Both the position numbers and the translations under genes were made by a program. This document shows, one piece after another, positions 8,736 through 18,136 of a DNA stretch of 64,000 nt. This DNA comes from Halorussus vallis (lineage in GTDB: Archaea; Halobacteriota; Halobacteria; Halobacteriales; Haladaptataceae), in the NCBI RefSeq assembly GCF_024138165.1, contig NZ_CP100000.1:2604001-2668000 (forward strand), written 5' to 3'. Positions within the stretch are counted from its first letter, which is position 1. Each line of letters starts with the position of its first letter. A model generated the notes under the pieces. The model did no database searches, had not been told where the DNA came from, and was given only the letters and a program-made list of their open reading frames with translations.

Positions 8736-9176
8736 ATGGACGCCTCTCGCGCCACGGGTTGGTTGGAGCGGAGCGTCGCGTTCTTCCAGACGCTCATCGC
8801 CGGATTCCTCGTCGTCCTGCTCGCCGTCGGGGTCATCGACCTCGGCCTCATCGTCGGTCGGTTCTTCCTCGCGCGCGACGTCACGAACCCCGACGCCACG
8901 CTCACGCTGATCCGGTCGGCCGTCGACGTGGTGCTCTACCTGTTCGTCGTGGTCGAACTCTACAAGACGATCGTCGCGTACGTCGAAGAACAGAGCGTCG
9001 TCGTCGCCGTGATGCACGCCGGCCTCATCGCGGTCGTCCGACAGATTATCACGTTCAAACCCGACGAGTACGTCCCCTCGAAGGCCATCATCATCGCCGG
9101 CGTGTACGCGCTGTTGCTGGTTGCGTTACTGGTCGGCTTCTACGTGGTTCACGGCCGCATAGAGGGGTCGGAGTAG
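8736..9176 (+). CDS. PsiE-like (phosphate-starvation-inducible) membrane protein
   Basis: This 146-residue protein has four hydrophobic segments at about 15-40, 55-75, 85-110 and 120-140. The last two flank the conserved stretch containing RQIITFKPDEY. The arrangement and the VVVELYKTIVAYVEE segment match the PsiE family; the physiological role is unclear. I chose the ATG at 8736. An in-frame ATG at 8709 would add nine residues. The 256-nt spacer upstream (8480-8735) shows no supported gene. Confidence 0.72.
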   Translation: MDASRATGWLERSVAFFQTLIAGFLVVLLAVGVIDLGLIVGRFFLARDVTNPDATLTLIRSAVDVVLYLFVVVELYKTIVAYVEEQSVVVAVMHAGLIAVVRQIITFKPDEYVPSKAIIIAGVYALLLVALLVGFYVVHGRIEGSE

Positions 9177-9372
9177 GGAGGCGACTCGCGGCGGTCGGAA
9201 ACGGTAAGCGCACGGGAACGTTTCTCGCAGGGTGTTTGGGCAGTGAGGACGAGGGAACGCCGACGTCGACCGTCGCTTCGCCGCCGACCGTCAGCGAACG
9301 CTCCTCGTAGATGGCGCTCCCGGCTCTCGACAGGAGGTCGCTAAAAACTGTAGAACGCCGGTCCTTCGACCG

Positions 9373-10554
9373 TCAGGCTCCGGAGTCGGGCCGAGTGCCG
9401 AGCGTCACCGTCACCCGCTGGCGCTCGCCGTCTCGGAGGATGGTCATCCGGACCGTATCGCCCGGCCGCTTCTGGACGAGGACGCTGGCGAGGTCCTCCT
9501 GAGAGCCGATTCGCTGGCCGGCCACCCGGAGTATCACGTCGCCGCCGACCGGAACCGGCTGTCCGTTCACCTCCACCGTCCGGGTGCTCCCCTGGAGGAC
9601 GCCGTCGGCGGGCGACCCCGGGACCACCTGGCCGACGAGGACGCCGCGGGTGACCCGCAGGTCGTTGGCCTGCGCGACGGTCGGCGTCACGTCGGTCGAC
9701 GTGATGCCGAGGAACGAGTGGTTGTACGTGCCGTCCTCGATGAGCGCCGGGACGACCCGCTGGACCCGCGAGGCCGGGACCGCGAAGCCGATGTTGTCGC
9801 TCCCCTGGGCGCCCGCGGTGTTGACGCCGATGACCTGCCCGCGGCAGTTCATCAGCGGACCCCCGCTGTTGCCGGGGTTGATGGCCGCGGTGGTCTGGAC
9901 GGTGTTGGGTATCGTGAACTGCGGGCCGGTCGCGCCGCCGGCGGGCAGCGAGCGGTTCACCGCGCTGACGATGCCGCCGGTGATGGTTCCCTGGAGGCCG
10001 AGCGGACTCCCCAGCGCGGCGACCGGCTGACCCGGTTGCGGGCCGCTACCGTTCAGCGCGAGCGGGTCGGCGTAGTTCGGGACGTTGTTCACGTCGAGGA
10101 CCGCGAGGTCGCTGTAGGCGTCGGTGCCGACGACCTCGGCGGTCCGCCACTGGCCCTGGTTGAACTGAACCTCGACCGAGGTGGCGTTGGCCACGACGTG
10201 CTGGTTCGTGACGATGCGGCCCTGGTCGTCGTAGACGAACCCGGAGCCGAGTCCGCCGCCCCGCGGCGTCTGGACCTGTATCGTGACGACCGACCCGATG
10301 GCCTGGTCGTACAGCGACCGGTAGTTACAGGTCGGCTCCTGCTGGACCAGCGGCGCGCCGGCGGCCGACCCGGTCGCGGTTTCCGCCGCCGCGGCGGCCG
10401 TTCCTCCGTCGGTCGCCGCCCCTTCGGCGCCCGGAATCAGCTCACCCCCGTCGACGGCCGGAGCGAGCGCGGTCGCGCCGACCGCGCCGATCACTCCGCC
10501 GCTGACGAGCGCGAGCACCAGTACCCCCGTGAGAACTTGCGTGCGTCTTCGCAT
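9373..10554 (-). CDS. HtrA/DegP-type trypsin-like serine protease with PDZ domain
   Basis: This 393-residue exported protease probably degrades or refolds damaged surface proteins. A hydrophobic signal or anchor spans about 7-33, and a low-complexity Ala/Gly/Thr linker follows to about residue 70. The trypsin-like domain carries His119 (TNQHVV), Asp149 (AYSDLAVLDV) and Ser230 (NPGNSGGPL). A single C-terminal PDZ domain spans about 281-385. Two cysteines (about 76 and 237) could pair outside the cell. The single-PDZ layout is that of DegS-like or archaeal HtrA proteins. It is separated from the upstream surface-protein gene by about 175 nt. Confidence 0.9.
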   Translation of the reverse strand: MRRRTQVLTGVLVLALVSGGVIGAVGATALAPAVDGGELIPGAEGAATDGGTAAAAAETATGSAAGAPLVQQEPTCNYRSLYDQAIGSVVTIQVQTPRGGGLGSGFVYDDQGRIVTNQHVVANATSVEVQFNQGQWRTAEVVGTDAYSDLAVLDVNNVPNYADPLALNGSGPQPGQPVAALGSPLGLQGTITGGIVSAVNRSLPAGGATGPQFTIPNTVQTTAAINPGNSGGPLMNCRGQVIGVNTAGAQGSDNIGFAVPASRVQRVVPALIEDGTYNHSFLGITSTDVTPTVAQANDLRVTRGVLVGQVVPGSPADGVLQGSTRTVEVNGQPVPVGGDVILRVAGQRIGSQEDLASVLVQKRPGDTVRMTILRDGERQRVTVTLGTRPDSGA

Positions 10555-10729
10555 CGGAGGGAAACACGGTTTCGAGGTCCTTGAAACCGGTGACCGACGC
10601 GACTCCCCGCTCGACCCCTCGCGTCGGGGGAGTCGGCGAACGCGCGCCGACTGATGACGGCCGGGTGCGCTCGCGTCGGCCGACTACGGAATCGGGCGGC
10701 GTGCTCACGCCGCCCGATTCACCGGACGT

Positions 10730-13480
10730 TCAGTTCGGCGCGCTCGCGGAATCGGCGGCTTCCGTCGCCGTGGTAGTTTCGCTCGGTGATGCCGTCCCGT
10801 TCGTCGCGGTCCCGTTCGGCGACGCCGACGCCGCGGCGTCGGCGTCGGCGCCGAGGTTCGGCCGGAGGTCGTCGAGCGCCTCCACGGTCGGGGCGTTCAC
10901 GACGGTCACGCTCGTCCCGTTCCGGACCACACGGAAGGCGTCGGCGAACGGTCCCGACTCAATGACCCACGTGTTCGGGCCGACCTGCTCCGCGCCGTGG
11001 CCCAGGAGCGTCCGACGGTACGCCCGGTGGAACTCCTCGGCGTCCCGCGGCGTGTCCCACGCCGTCTGCCAGACGTAGCCGTACGCGGTCCCGTTCGGCG
11101 TCTCCTTCCGGTAGGGGACCAGCACGTCGTTGCCCCAGCCGACCGACGGCGGACTGGTGTAGTTGTAGAGGTCGAAGGGAGCGTCGTTGGGCACCAGGTG
11201 GTTCTCCACGCTCACGACCGGGATTCCGTACTCGTACCCCTGGTACCAGAACATCGCGAAGATGCCCACCTCGCCCACCGTCGTCCGGCCGTCCCGGGTC
11301 GGCCCGGTGAGGTTCTCCGGGTCGAACTCCTGCCAGCCGTCGCGGGCGGTGCTCTCGAACGCCAGGGGGACCGGCGTCTCGTTCCGGCGCTCGGGGTGGA
11401 GGAACTGCTCGGTGCTATTCGGGGGGTGCTCGTACGCCTCGTCGACCGCCGCCCAGCCGCCCCGCTCGCGCAGGGTCGCGATCAACTGCGGGCCGTCGGA
11501 GTACGGCGAGAGGACGATGGCCCGGCGCGCGAAGTTGCGGTCCGCCGGAACTTCGCCGCCGGGGGGCGTCTTCGACGGCGTCTGGACGCAGTTCCAGACG
11601 ACGCCGCAGTACTTCTCGTACAGCATGGCGACGTACTCGGCGTCGCCCTCGGTCAGGCCGAGGCTCCCGCGCAGTTCGTCCTCGGACCGGGGTCGGTCGC
11701 CCGGTCGGTCGACGTCGAAGTGCTGGCCCTGGAGTGCGTGGACGAGTTCGTGGACGAGCGTCGTGCCGTCGACGACCGGCGGGTCAGCGTCGGAGACGAG
11801 GGTCAGCCGCCGGGAGTCCCGGTAGTACGACCCCAGAATCCGGGTGCTCTCGTTCTCGAGTATCTGCGTGGCGTTGCGGTCCTCGCCGGCGACGAACAGC
11901 GCCTCCCAGTACTGGTTCTCCCAGGCCGACTGCTCGCCGCCGACGCTCGGCGTGGCGGCCGCCTGCCGCTCGAACCGGTCGCGGTCGACCACGTCGAGCG
12001 TAATCGACTCGGTGAACTCCAATTGCCGGAGGTGCTCGACTCGGGCGATGGACCGGTAGACGTACCGACGGAGTTCGTCGTCGGTTAGGCCGTTGGACTG
12101 GTTCACCGCGATGTCCTCGTCGTGGCGGATGCCGCCCTCCTCGCCGATGCCGTCGTCGGTCGATTCGAACGTCATCAGTCCGTTGCGGTTGTTCGCCACC
12201 CGGACGCCCGTGGAGTTGGTGACGTAGACGCCGGCGAAACTCGTGTTCAGGACGACGTTGTCGACGACGGCTCCGCCGGTCGCGTTGGCGACGTAGACGC
12301 CGGCGAACTGGTCGCTGGCGTTCGAGTCGACGACGGTCGCGCCGGCGGTCCCGTACAGGAAGACGCCGTACTGCTGGTTCCGCGAGGCGTTCGCGCCGAC
12401 CACCCGTCCGTTCGCGACCTCCTGGAAAAGGACGCCGGCGAGTCGGTTCCGCCGGGCGGTGCCGTCCCGAATCGTCGTCCCCGTCCCGTTGGCGGCGAAG
12501 ACGCCGATTCGATTGTCGGAGGCGTTCGTGCCCATGACGCGACTCCCGGTCGTGTTCTCCAGCAGGACGCCGGCGAGTCGGTTTCGAGCGGCGACGCCGT
12601 CCCGAATCGTCGTGCCCGCGGCGTCGATCGCGTAGACGCCCGCAAGCCGGTTGTCGACGGCGGTCGCCCCCGTCACGTCGGTTCCGGTCGCGCCGAACAG
12701 GTAGACGCCGATTCGGTTGCCCGAGGCGTTCGCGCCCGCGAGGTCGGCGTCGGTCGTCCCGTCGAGCAACACGCCCGCGAGGTCGTTGTTCCGCGCGACC
12801 ACCGCCGAGAGGGTCGCGTTCCGGCCGCCGGACCGGTAGACGCCGACGAGGCCGTTGCCCGAGGCGGTGACGTTCGCCAGTCGACTCCGGGCGGCCTCGA
12901 ACAGGCCGACGCCCACCACGGCGTTGTCGACCGCGGCGACGTCGGCGATTCGGACGCCCCACGACCGGGCCGAGACGACGCCGAAGCCGACGTTCGAGGC
13001 ACGGACGTCGACGATGCGACTGCTCCGGAGTCCGTTCGCGACCACGCCCCACCGCCAGTCGGTTACCCGAAGGTCGGTCACCGTGACGTTCGAGCGGCGT
13101 CGGTCCCCGGTCGCGGCGACGCCGACGCTCGTTCGCGGGGCCAGCGGGTTCGCGCGGCCGGCGAAGAACTGCCGGGAGAGTCGGTCGGCGTCGGGCGACG
13201 CCCTCCCGTCGACGACGTGGCCGTTCCCGTCGAGGACGACGTCGCTGGCCCGGATTCGGATGCAGGTGTTCGCGTCTCTGTTCTGCAAGTCGGCCGCGAG
13301 CACGTATCGTCCCGGCTCCGAGATGGTCGTACACGACGTGATTTCGGTGGGCGCGGCTGCGGCCGCTGTCGCGGCCGTCGATTGCCCTCCGTGCTGTGCT
13401 CTCCCCATCGTCGTTCCGGCGACGGTCCCGGCGCTCACCAGTGCGAGGACGAGTAGCCCCGCGAGCAGTCGGTTCCCCAT
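10730..13480 (-). CDS. surface protein: NosD-like beta-helix fused to an Hvo_1808-type HEXXH domain
   Basis: This 916-residue exported protein has two parts. After a signal segment (about 3-25), residues about 45-415 form a right-handed parallel beta-helix of the NosD/pectate-lyase type, with repeats such as NRLAGVLLENTTGSRV about every 23-25 residues. From about 450 onward it resembles the Hvo_1808 family of haloarchaeal surface proteins and carries a zinc-peptidase motif, HELVH (His577, Glu578, His581). The last ~40 residues are Ser/Thr/Ala-rich without a visible PGF-CTERM anchor. I chose the ATG at 13480 because it begins MGNRLLAGLLVLAL; the frame is open 40 codons further upstream. Proteolytic activity is inferred only from the motif. 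Confidence 0.75.
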   Translation of the reverse strand: MGNRLLAGLLVLALVSAGTVAGTTMGRAQHGGQSTAATAAAAAPTEITSCTTISEPGRYVLAADLQNRDANTCIRIRASDVVLDGNGHVVDGRASPDADRLSRQFFAGRANPLAPRTSVGVAATGDRRRSNVTVTDLRVTDWRWGVVANGLRSSRIVDVRASNVGFGVVSARSWGVRIADVAAVDNAVVGVGLFEAARSRLANVTASGNGLVGVYRSGGRNATLSAVVARNNDLAGVLLDGTTDADLAGANASGNRIGVYLFGATGTDVTGATAVDNRLAGVYAIDAAGTTIRDGVAARNRLAGVLLENTTGSRVMGTNASDNRIGVFAANGTGTTIRDGTARRNRLAGVLFQEVANGRVVGANASRNQQYGVFLYGTAGATVVDSNASDQFAGVYVANATGGAVVDNVVLNTSFAGVYVTNSTGVRVANNRNGLMTFESTDDGIGEEGGIRHDEDIAVNQSNGLTDDELRRYVYRSIARVEHLRQLEFTESITLDVVDRDRFERQAAATPSVGGEQSAWENQYWEALFVAGEDRNATQILENESTRILGSYYRDSRRLTLVSDADPPVVDGTTLVHELVHALQGQHFDVDRPGDRPRSEDELRGSLGLTEGDAEYVAMLYEKYCGVVWNCVQTPSKTPPGGEVPADRNFARRAIVLSPYSDGPQLIATLRERGGWAAVDEAYEHPPNSTEQFLHPERRNETPVPLAFESTARDGWQEFDPENLTGPTRDGRTTVGEVGIFAMFWYQGYEYGIPVVSVENHLVPNDAPFDLYNYTSPPSVGWGNDVLVPYRKETPNGTAYGYVWQTAWDTPRDAEEFHRAYRRTLLGHGAEQVGPNTWVIESGPFADAFRVVRNGTSVTVVNAPTVEALDDLRPNLGADADAAASASPNGTATNGTASPSETTTATEAADSASAPN

Positions 13481-13621
13481 TCCCGACTGCCGCCACGACG
13501 GGGGTGACAATGAATCTATGGCGGCGTCGCGGGGGCCGCGGCGACCGCCGCGGCCGCCCGCGAGCCTTCTGCGTCCGCCGAGCATCACGCGTCCGCCCAC
13601 GACCCTCTCACGCCCGGCGAA

Positions 13622-14821
13622 TCAGTCGCCGAACAGGCTGGCGTGGACCGGCGCGAACTGGCGTTCCTCGGCGTCGCTGACCGCCCGGCCCTCGACGCCC
13701 GCCTCGAGGAAGTCGCGGATGGGCGGGCCGACCTCCTCGGGTTCGACCAGGAAGGCGTCGTGGCCGTGGTCGCTCTCGACGACGTGGTGGGCGGTGTCGA
13801 CGCCCGCCGTCTCGAAGGCGGCCGCGAGGCGCTCGGCCTGCTCGACGGTGAAGTGCCAGTCGCCCGTGAAGCTCAGCACCAGCGCCTCGCCCGAGAAGCC
13901 GGAGAGCGCGTCGGCGTCCGAGTCGTAGCCCGACGAGAGGTCGTAGTCGTCCATCGCCCGGGTGAGGTAGAGGTAGCTGTTGGCGTCGAAGCGCTCGACG
14001 AACTTCTCGGCCTGGTAGTCGAGGTACGACTCGACCTCGCGGTAGGGGAAGTACTCGCCGGCGGGGTCGCCCGGGGCGAACCCGTCCGAGACGACCATCC
14101 CGGCCGACCGCCGGCCGAACTTCTGGGCCATCGAGTCCTTCGAGAGGTAGGTGACGTGGCCGAGTTGGCGCGCGACCGCCAGCCCCTCGTCGGGGTCGGG
14201 GCGGTCCTCGCCGTAGTAGTCGCCGCCGTTCCAGTTCTGGTCGGTGGTGATGGCCCGCCGGGCGATGGACTCGATGGCGAGAATCTGGGAGTCGAGGCGG
14301 GCGGCGGTCGCCACGGGGACGAGGCGGTCGACCCGTTCGGGGTAGCGCTTGCCCCACTCCAGGACGTTCATCCCGCCGACGCTCCCGCCGACCACCGCCT
14401 TGAGCGGCCCGATGCCGAGGTGGTCGAGCAGGCGGGCCTGCGCCCGGGTCCAGTCGCCGACCGTCACGGCCGGGAAGTCGGTGCCGTAGGGTTCGCCCGT
14501 CTCGGGGTCGACGCTCGCGGGACCGGTCGTCCCGTAGCAAGAACCGGGGACGTTGGCGCAGACGACGTGGTACTCGCGGGTGTCGATGGCCTTTCCGGGG
14601 CCGACCACGTCGCCCCACCACGCCCGTGCCTGTCCGTCGGTCCCGTTCTCGCCGCGGTGGGCGCCCGTGACGTGCTGGCTCCCGGTCAGGGCGTGACAGG
14701 CCAGCACCGCGTTGTCGCCGTCGTACTCGCCGTAGGTTTCGTAGGCGACTTCGAGGGGAAGGGTGCGGCCGCACTCGAACTCGAACTCGCCGAGGTCGGC
14801 GGTTTCTCGCGCTCGGGTCAT
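13622..14821 (-). CDS. metX: homoserine O-acetyltransferase MetX
   Basis: MetX acetylates homoserine with acetyl-CoA, supplying the substrate for direct sulfhydrylation by MetY. This 399-residue alpha/beta-hydrolase has the nucleophile Ser147 in [10 protein letters not shown], the acid Asp in LSFTGDWHF and the catalytic His in [10 protein letters not shown]. Its start overlaps the end of metY by four bases (ATGA), indicating a translationally coupled metY-metX operon. The frame stays open far upstream, but that part is antisense-like coding of metY. Succinyl-CoA specificity cannot be excluded from sequence alone. Confidence 0.93.
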   Translation of the reverse strand: MTRARETADLGEFEFECGRTLPLEVAYETYGEYDGDNAVLACHALTGSQHVTGAHRGENGTDGQARAWWGDVVGPGKAIDTREYHVVCANVPGSCYGTTGPASVDPETGEPYGTDFPAVTVGDWTRAQARLLDHLGIGPLKAVVGGSVGGMNVLEWGKRYPERVDRLVPVATAARLDSQILAIESIARRAITTDQNWNGGDYYGEDRPDPDEGLAVARQLGHVTYLSKDSMAQKFGRRSAGMVVSDGFAPGDPAGEYFPYREVESYLDYQAEKFVERFDANSYLYLTRAMDDYDLSSGYDSDADALSGFSGEALVLSFTGDWHFTVEQAERLAAAFETAGVDTAHHVVESDHGHDAFLVEPEEVGPPIRDFLEAGVEGRAVSDAEERQFAPVHASLFGD

Positions 14822-16152
14822 GTCGCCTCCGGGGACGCTTCTGTCTCCGCAGTCGCGCGCTCGATGGCCCGCTCGAAGTCCGCCAGCAGGTCGGCGGGGT
14901 CCTCGATGCCGACCGACAGGCGCACGAGGTCGGGCGAGACGCCCGCGGCGCGCTGTTCCTCGGGGGATAACTGGGCGTGGGTCGTGCTCGCGGGGTGGAT
15001 GACGAGCGTCTTGGCGTCGCCGATGTTGGCCAGGAAACTGGCGAGTTCGACGCTCTCGCAGAAGCGCTTGCCGCCCTCGTAGCCGTTCTCCAGGCCGAAG
15101 GCGATCATGCCGCCGTACCCCCCGTCGAGGTACTCGCTGGCGTTGTCGTGGGTCCGGTGGCTCTCCAGTCCCGGATACTTCACCCAGGCGACGTCGTCGT
15201 GGTCGTCGAGGTACTCGGCGACCACGGCGGCGTTTTCGCAGTGGCGCTCCATCCGGAGCGGGAACGATTCGAGGCCCTGGAGGGTCTGCCACGCGTCGAA
15301 GGGCGCCTGCTGGTTGCCGAGGCTCCGGAGCGCGCGGAACCGGACCGCGGCCGCCAGCGGCGCGTCGGCGAAGTCCCGCGAGAAGTCGGTGTCGTGGTAG
15401 GCGGGGTTGACGCCCGCGAGTTCGGGGTAGTCGTCGGCGCGGGCCTCCCAGTCGAAGTCGCCGCCGTCGACGAGCACGCCGCCGACGGTGGTGCCAGAGC
15501 CGTGGAGCCACTTGGTCGTCGACTCCCAGACGACGTCGGCGCCGCGTTTGAGCGGGCGACAGAGCGCGGGCGTCGCGAAGGTGTTGTCGACGACGAGCGG
15601 CGCGCCGGCGTCGTGGGCGATGTCGGCCACGTGTTCGAGGTCGGGCGTCACCAGCGAGGGGTTGCCGACCGTCTCGACGTGGACGTAGGCGGTGTCCGAA
15701 TCCACCGCGTCCTCGTAGGCGTCGTAGTCGAGCGTGTCGACGAATCGGGCCTCGACGCCGCGCTTGCTCGCGGTCTTCGAGAGGTAAGCGGTCGTCCCGC
15801 CGTAGGTGTCGGTCGAGCAGACGACGTTGTTCCGCTCGCCGGTCAGCACGAGCGTCAGCGAGTCGAGCGCGGCCATGCCGGCGGAGGTCGCGACGGCGGC
15901 GGCGCCGCCCTCCAGGGAGGCGAGGCGTTCTTCGAGGGCGCGCGTCGTCGGGTTCGAGATGCGCGAGTAGATGTCGCCCTCGGCTTCGAGCGCGTAGAGG
16001 TCGGCGGCGTGGTCGGCGTCCTCGAACTCGTAGGAGGTCGTCTGGTAGAGCGGCGGCGCGCGCGCCCCCGTCGCGGCATCGGCCCCGTGGCCCGCGTGGA
16101 GGCTCCTGGTATCGAAGCGCGGCTCGTCGCTGGAGTCCTCGCCGTTAGTCAT
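14818..16152 (-). CDS. metY: O-acetylhomoserine sulfhydrylase MetY
   Basis: This 444-residue PLP enzyme of the Cys/Met metabolism family replaces the acetyl group of O-acetylhomoserine with sulfide or methanethiol to form homocysteine or methionine. The PLP lysine is Lys214 in [11 protein letters not shown], with the phosphate-binding SAGMAALDS near 90 and VVDNTFATP near 187-195. Length matches MetY rather than shorter MetB/MetC. It is the first gene of the metY-metX operon. Transcription probably starts from the palindromic TATA element at 16179-16188, about 30 nt upstream. Confidence 0.92.
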   Translation of the reverse strand: MTNGEDSSDEPRFDTRSLHAGHGADAATGARAPPLYQTTSYEFEDADHAADLYALEAEGDIYSRISNPTTRALEERLASLEGGAAAVATSAGMAALDSLTLVLTGERNNVVCSTDTYGGTTAYLSKTASKRGVEARFVDTLDYDAYEDAVDSDTAYVHVETVGNPSLVTPDLEHVADIAHDAGAPLVVDNTFATPALCRPLKRGADVVWESTTKWLHGSGTTVGGVLVDGGDFDWEARADDYPELAGVNPAYHDTDFSRDFADAPLAAAVRFRALRSLGNQQAPFDAWQTLQGLESFPLRMERHCENAAVVAEYLDDHDDVAWVKYPGLESHRTHDNASEYLDGGYGGMIAFGLENGYEGGKRFCESVELASFLANIGDAKTLVIHPASTTHAQLSPEEQRAAGVSPDLVRLSVGIEDPADLLADFERAIERATAETEASPEAT

Positions 16153-16178
16153 GTGCTACAATCATATTCTCGGAGAAG

Positions 16179-16188
16179 GTTATAACCG
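16179..16188. promoter_or_regulatory. palindromic TATA element shared by divergent metY and GH43 genes
   Basis: The sequence GGTTATAACC is a perfect palindrome in the divergent gap between metY and the GH43 gene. Leftward it sits about 30 nt from the metY ATG, the right distance for a leaderless transcript. Rightward it lies too close to the ATG at 16201 for a normal archaeal transcription start but fits a start near 16208 and translation from the GTG at 16258. Confidence 0.5.
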
Positions 16189-16257
16189 TCAGTTACGGTA
16201 ATGTTTGCGAACCCCCTCGGGCGGTGGGCTTTTCCCGCTGGTCGGCGAACGCCCGGC

Positions 16258-17331
16258 GTGAATCGGCGCACGTTCCTCGCGGGCGTCGGCGCGGCGACGC
16301 TCGGAGTGCAGACCGCCACGGACGCGCTCGCCGCTCGGGACCGCGCCAACTGGCGCGGTCCCGGACGGGGAAGAGAGCAGGACCGCCAGCGCGCGACCTA
16401 CCGCAATCCAGTCTATGCACACGTCTTTCCGGACCCCGACGTGCTCCGCGTCGACGGCACCTACTACGCTTACGGAACCTACCACCCGTGGGGGCGAAAG
16501 CCCAAGCGCCAGTTGATTCCGATTCTGCGCTCGCCGAACCTCGTCGACTGGGAACCCGTCGGGCCGGCGTTCGAGTCCGTGCCCGCGTGGTCGGAGTACG
16601 AGGGCCTCTGGGCGCCGGGGGTCGGCCGACTCGGCGGTCGAACCCTGCTGTACTACTCCGACTCGGAGTTCGGCGCGGATAACCCGGGAATCGGCGTCGC
16701 CGCCGCGCCCGACCCGACCGGCCCGTTCGAACCGCGCGGCGGTCTGTTCCGGAGCGAGCGAATCGGCGTCCCCAACTCTATCGACCCGATGTTGTTCACG
16801 AGGGAGGGAACGCCGTTCCTCTTCTGGGGGAGCCACCGCGGCCTCTACGGGATTCGACTCGCCGAGGACGGCCTCTCGACCGCGGGCGGGAAGTTCCAGA
16901 TAGCGGGCGAGGGCGTCGAGGCGCCCTACGTCATCCGGCGCGGCGACTTCTACTACCTGTTCGGCTCGCGGGGGACCTGCTGTCGCGGCGCCGAGAGCAC
17001 CTACCACGTCGTCGTCGGGCGCTCGCGGTCGCTCCGGGGACCGTACCGCAACCGCGCCGGTGAGCGACTCACGCTCGCCGACGTGACCGGGACGACGATT
17101 CTCCGGTCGGGCGAGCGGTTCGTCGGGCCGGGCCACTGCGCAGTCGTCCGCGACGAGAACGGCGGGTGGTGGATGCTGTACCACGCCTACGTCCGGGGGA
17201 ACGCGTGGATCGGCGAAACCCCCAGACGAGTCCTCATGCTCGACCGGATTCGCTGGCAAGACGGCTGGCCCGTGGTCGGAGAGAACGGAACCCCGAGCGC
17301 GCGGGGTCGGGTGCCGCCAGTTCGGGGCTGA
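16258..17331 (+). CDS. glycoside hydrolase family 43-like protein, Tat-exported
   Basis: This ~357-residue secreted protein has a five-bladed beta-propeller pattern typical of GH43 arabinanases/xylosidases. The catalytic acids are likely the Asp in VFPDPDVLR (base), the Asp in SIDPMLF and the Glu in GEGVEAPYVI (acid). A Tat signal follows the start (NRRTFLAGVG). The upstream ATG at 16201 would add 19 residues before the Tat motif; the GTG at 16258 fits both signal-peptide form and promoter position better. Substrate unknown, probably an arabinan- or xylan-type polysaccharide. It is divergent from the methionine operon, with no functional link. Confidence 0.78.
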   Translation: MNRRTFLAGVGAATLGVQTATDALAARDRANWRGPGRGREQDRQRATYRNPVYAHVFPDPDVLRVDGTYYAYGTYHPWGRKPKRQLIPILRSPNLVDWEPVGPAFESVPAWSEYEGLWAPGVGRLGGRTLLYYSDSEFGADNPGIGVAAAPDPTGPFEPRGGLFRSERIGVPNSIDPMLFTREGTPFLFWGSHRGLYGIRLAEDGLSTAGGKFQIAGEGVEAPYVIRRGDFYYLFGSRGTCCRGAESTYHVVVGRSRSLRGPYRNRAGERLTLADVTGTTILRSGERFVGPGHCAVVRDENGGWWMLYHAYVRGNAWIGETPRRVLMLDRIRWQDGWPVVGENGTPSARGRVPPVRG

Positions 17332-17364
17332 GCGAGGGTTTCCACCTCGTGGGGCGACGCGTCA

Positions 17365-17568
17365 TCAGGTGAAGGTGCGGAAGACCGCCAGGAAGAGGAG
17401 GAGGCAGAACCCGCCGACCATGACGACCACGAGGGCGACGCCGCTGAGTGCGAACAGCGACCCGCCGAGGACGTCGACGAGTTCGAGCGCGAGTAACGCG
17501 ACCAGCAGGTAGGTGACGCGGTCGAGTTTGGCGGCGAGGGCGTCGGCGTTCGGCGCAGTTCCGGACAT
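17365..17568 (-). CDS. small two-TM membrane protein
   Basis: This 67-residue protein has a short polar N-terminus and two hydrophobic helices at about 19-38 and 42-62. I start it at the ATG giving MSGTAPNADAL; an in-frame ATG 13 codons upstream gives a less likely positively charged extension. No family recognised. It is convergent with the GH43 gene. Confidence 0.5.
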   Translation of the reverse strand: MSGTAPNADALAAKLDRVTYLLVALLALELVDVLGGSLFALSGVALVVVMVGGFCLLLFLAVFRTFT

Positions 17569-17628
17569 GATTGATAGCCGCGAGCGAGAGACGAAAAATA
17601 CTTTCATCGAGTGTCGGAACCCGTCCCC

Positions 17629-18048
17629 ATGACCCGGCGCGCCCTAGCGTGTGTTCTCGCCCTCCTCTTGCTGGTGACTCCCGGCTGTTTCGGGCCCGGG
17701 CCGTTCGAGGAACCGCGGTCGGTTTACAGAGTGTGCGGCGCCGCCGTCGTCGACGCCCCCGAGAACGCGACCGTCGTCGACGCCTCGGACCGTCGAATCC
17801 GGGACGTCGAGTCGATTCGGCGGGCCGTCGACTGGGCGATAGCCGACGCCAGCGAGACGGAGTCGGGACCGATGCGGTGCGTGTCGGTGAACGAGAGCGA
17901 GTACGACGCCGCACGACGGCACCTCCGGACGACGCCGCTCTATCACGGCGACCCCCACGAGGAGTGGGGATTCAACGCCACCGGACTGTACGTCGCGGCG
18001 AACGGGACGGTGGTTCGAGTCGAACTCTCCGAGTCGGCGCTCGGTTAG
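17629..18048 (+). CDS. predicted lipoprotein, hypothetical
   Basis: This 139-residue protein has a hydrophobic signal (ALACVLALLLLV) ending in a lipobox-like TPGC, so it is probably membrane-anchored and exported. The mature domain is acidic with a pair of cysteines (about 37 and 84). I recognise no family. The ATG at 17629 is preferred over a GTG six codons upstream because the signal then starts MTRRALA. Role unknown. Confidence 0.55.
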   Translation: MTRRALACVLALLLLVTPGCFGPGPFEEPRSVYRVCGAAVVDAPENATVVDASDRRIRDVESIRRAVDWAIADASETESGPMRCVSVNESEYDAARRHLRTTPLYHGDPHEEWGFNATGLYVAANGTVVRVELSESALG

Positions 18049-18136
18049 GTCGCGGGGGAACGTCGAACCGCCACCGGGTGCGACCCCTCGACGCACCTCC
18101 GTAACACGTAGGTACTCCGACAGACAACTCCCGACG

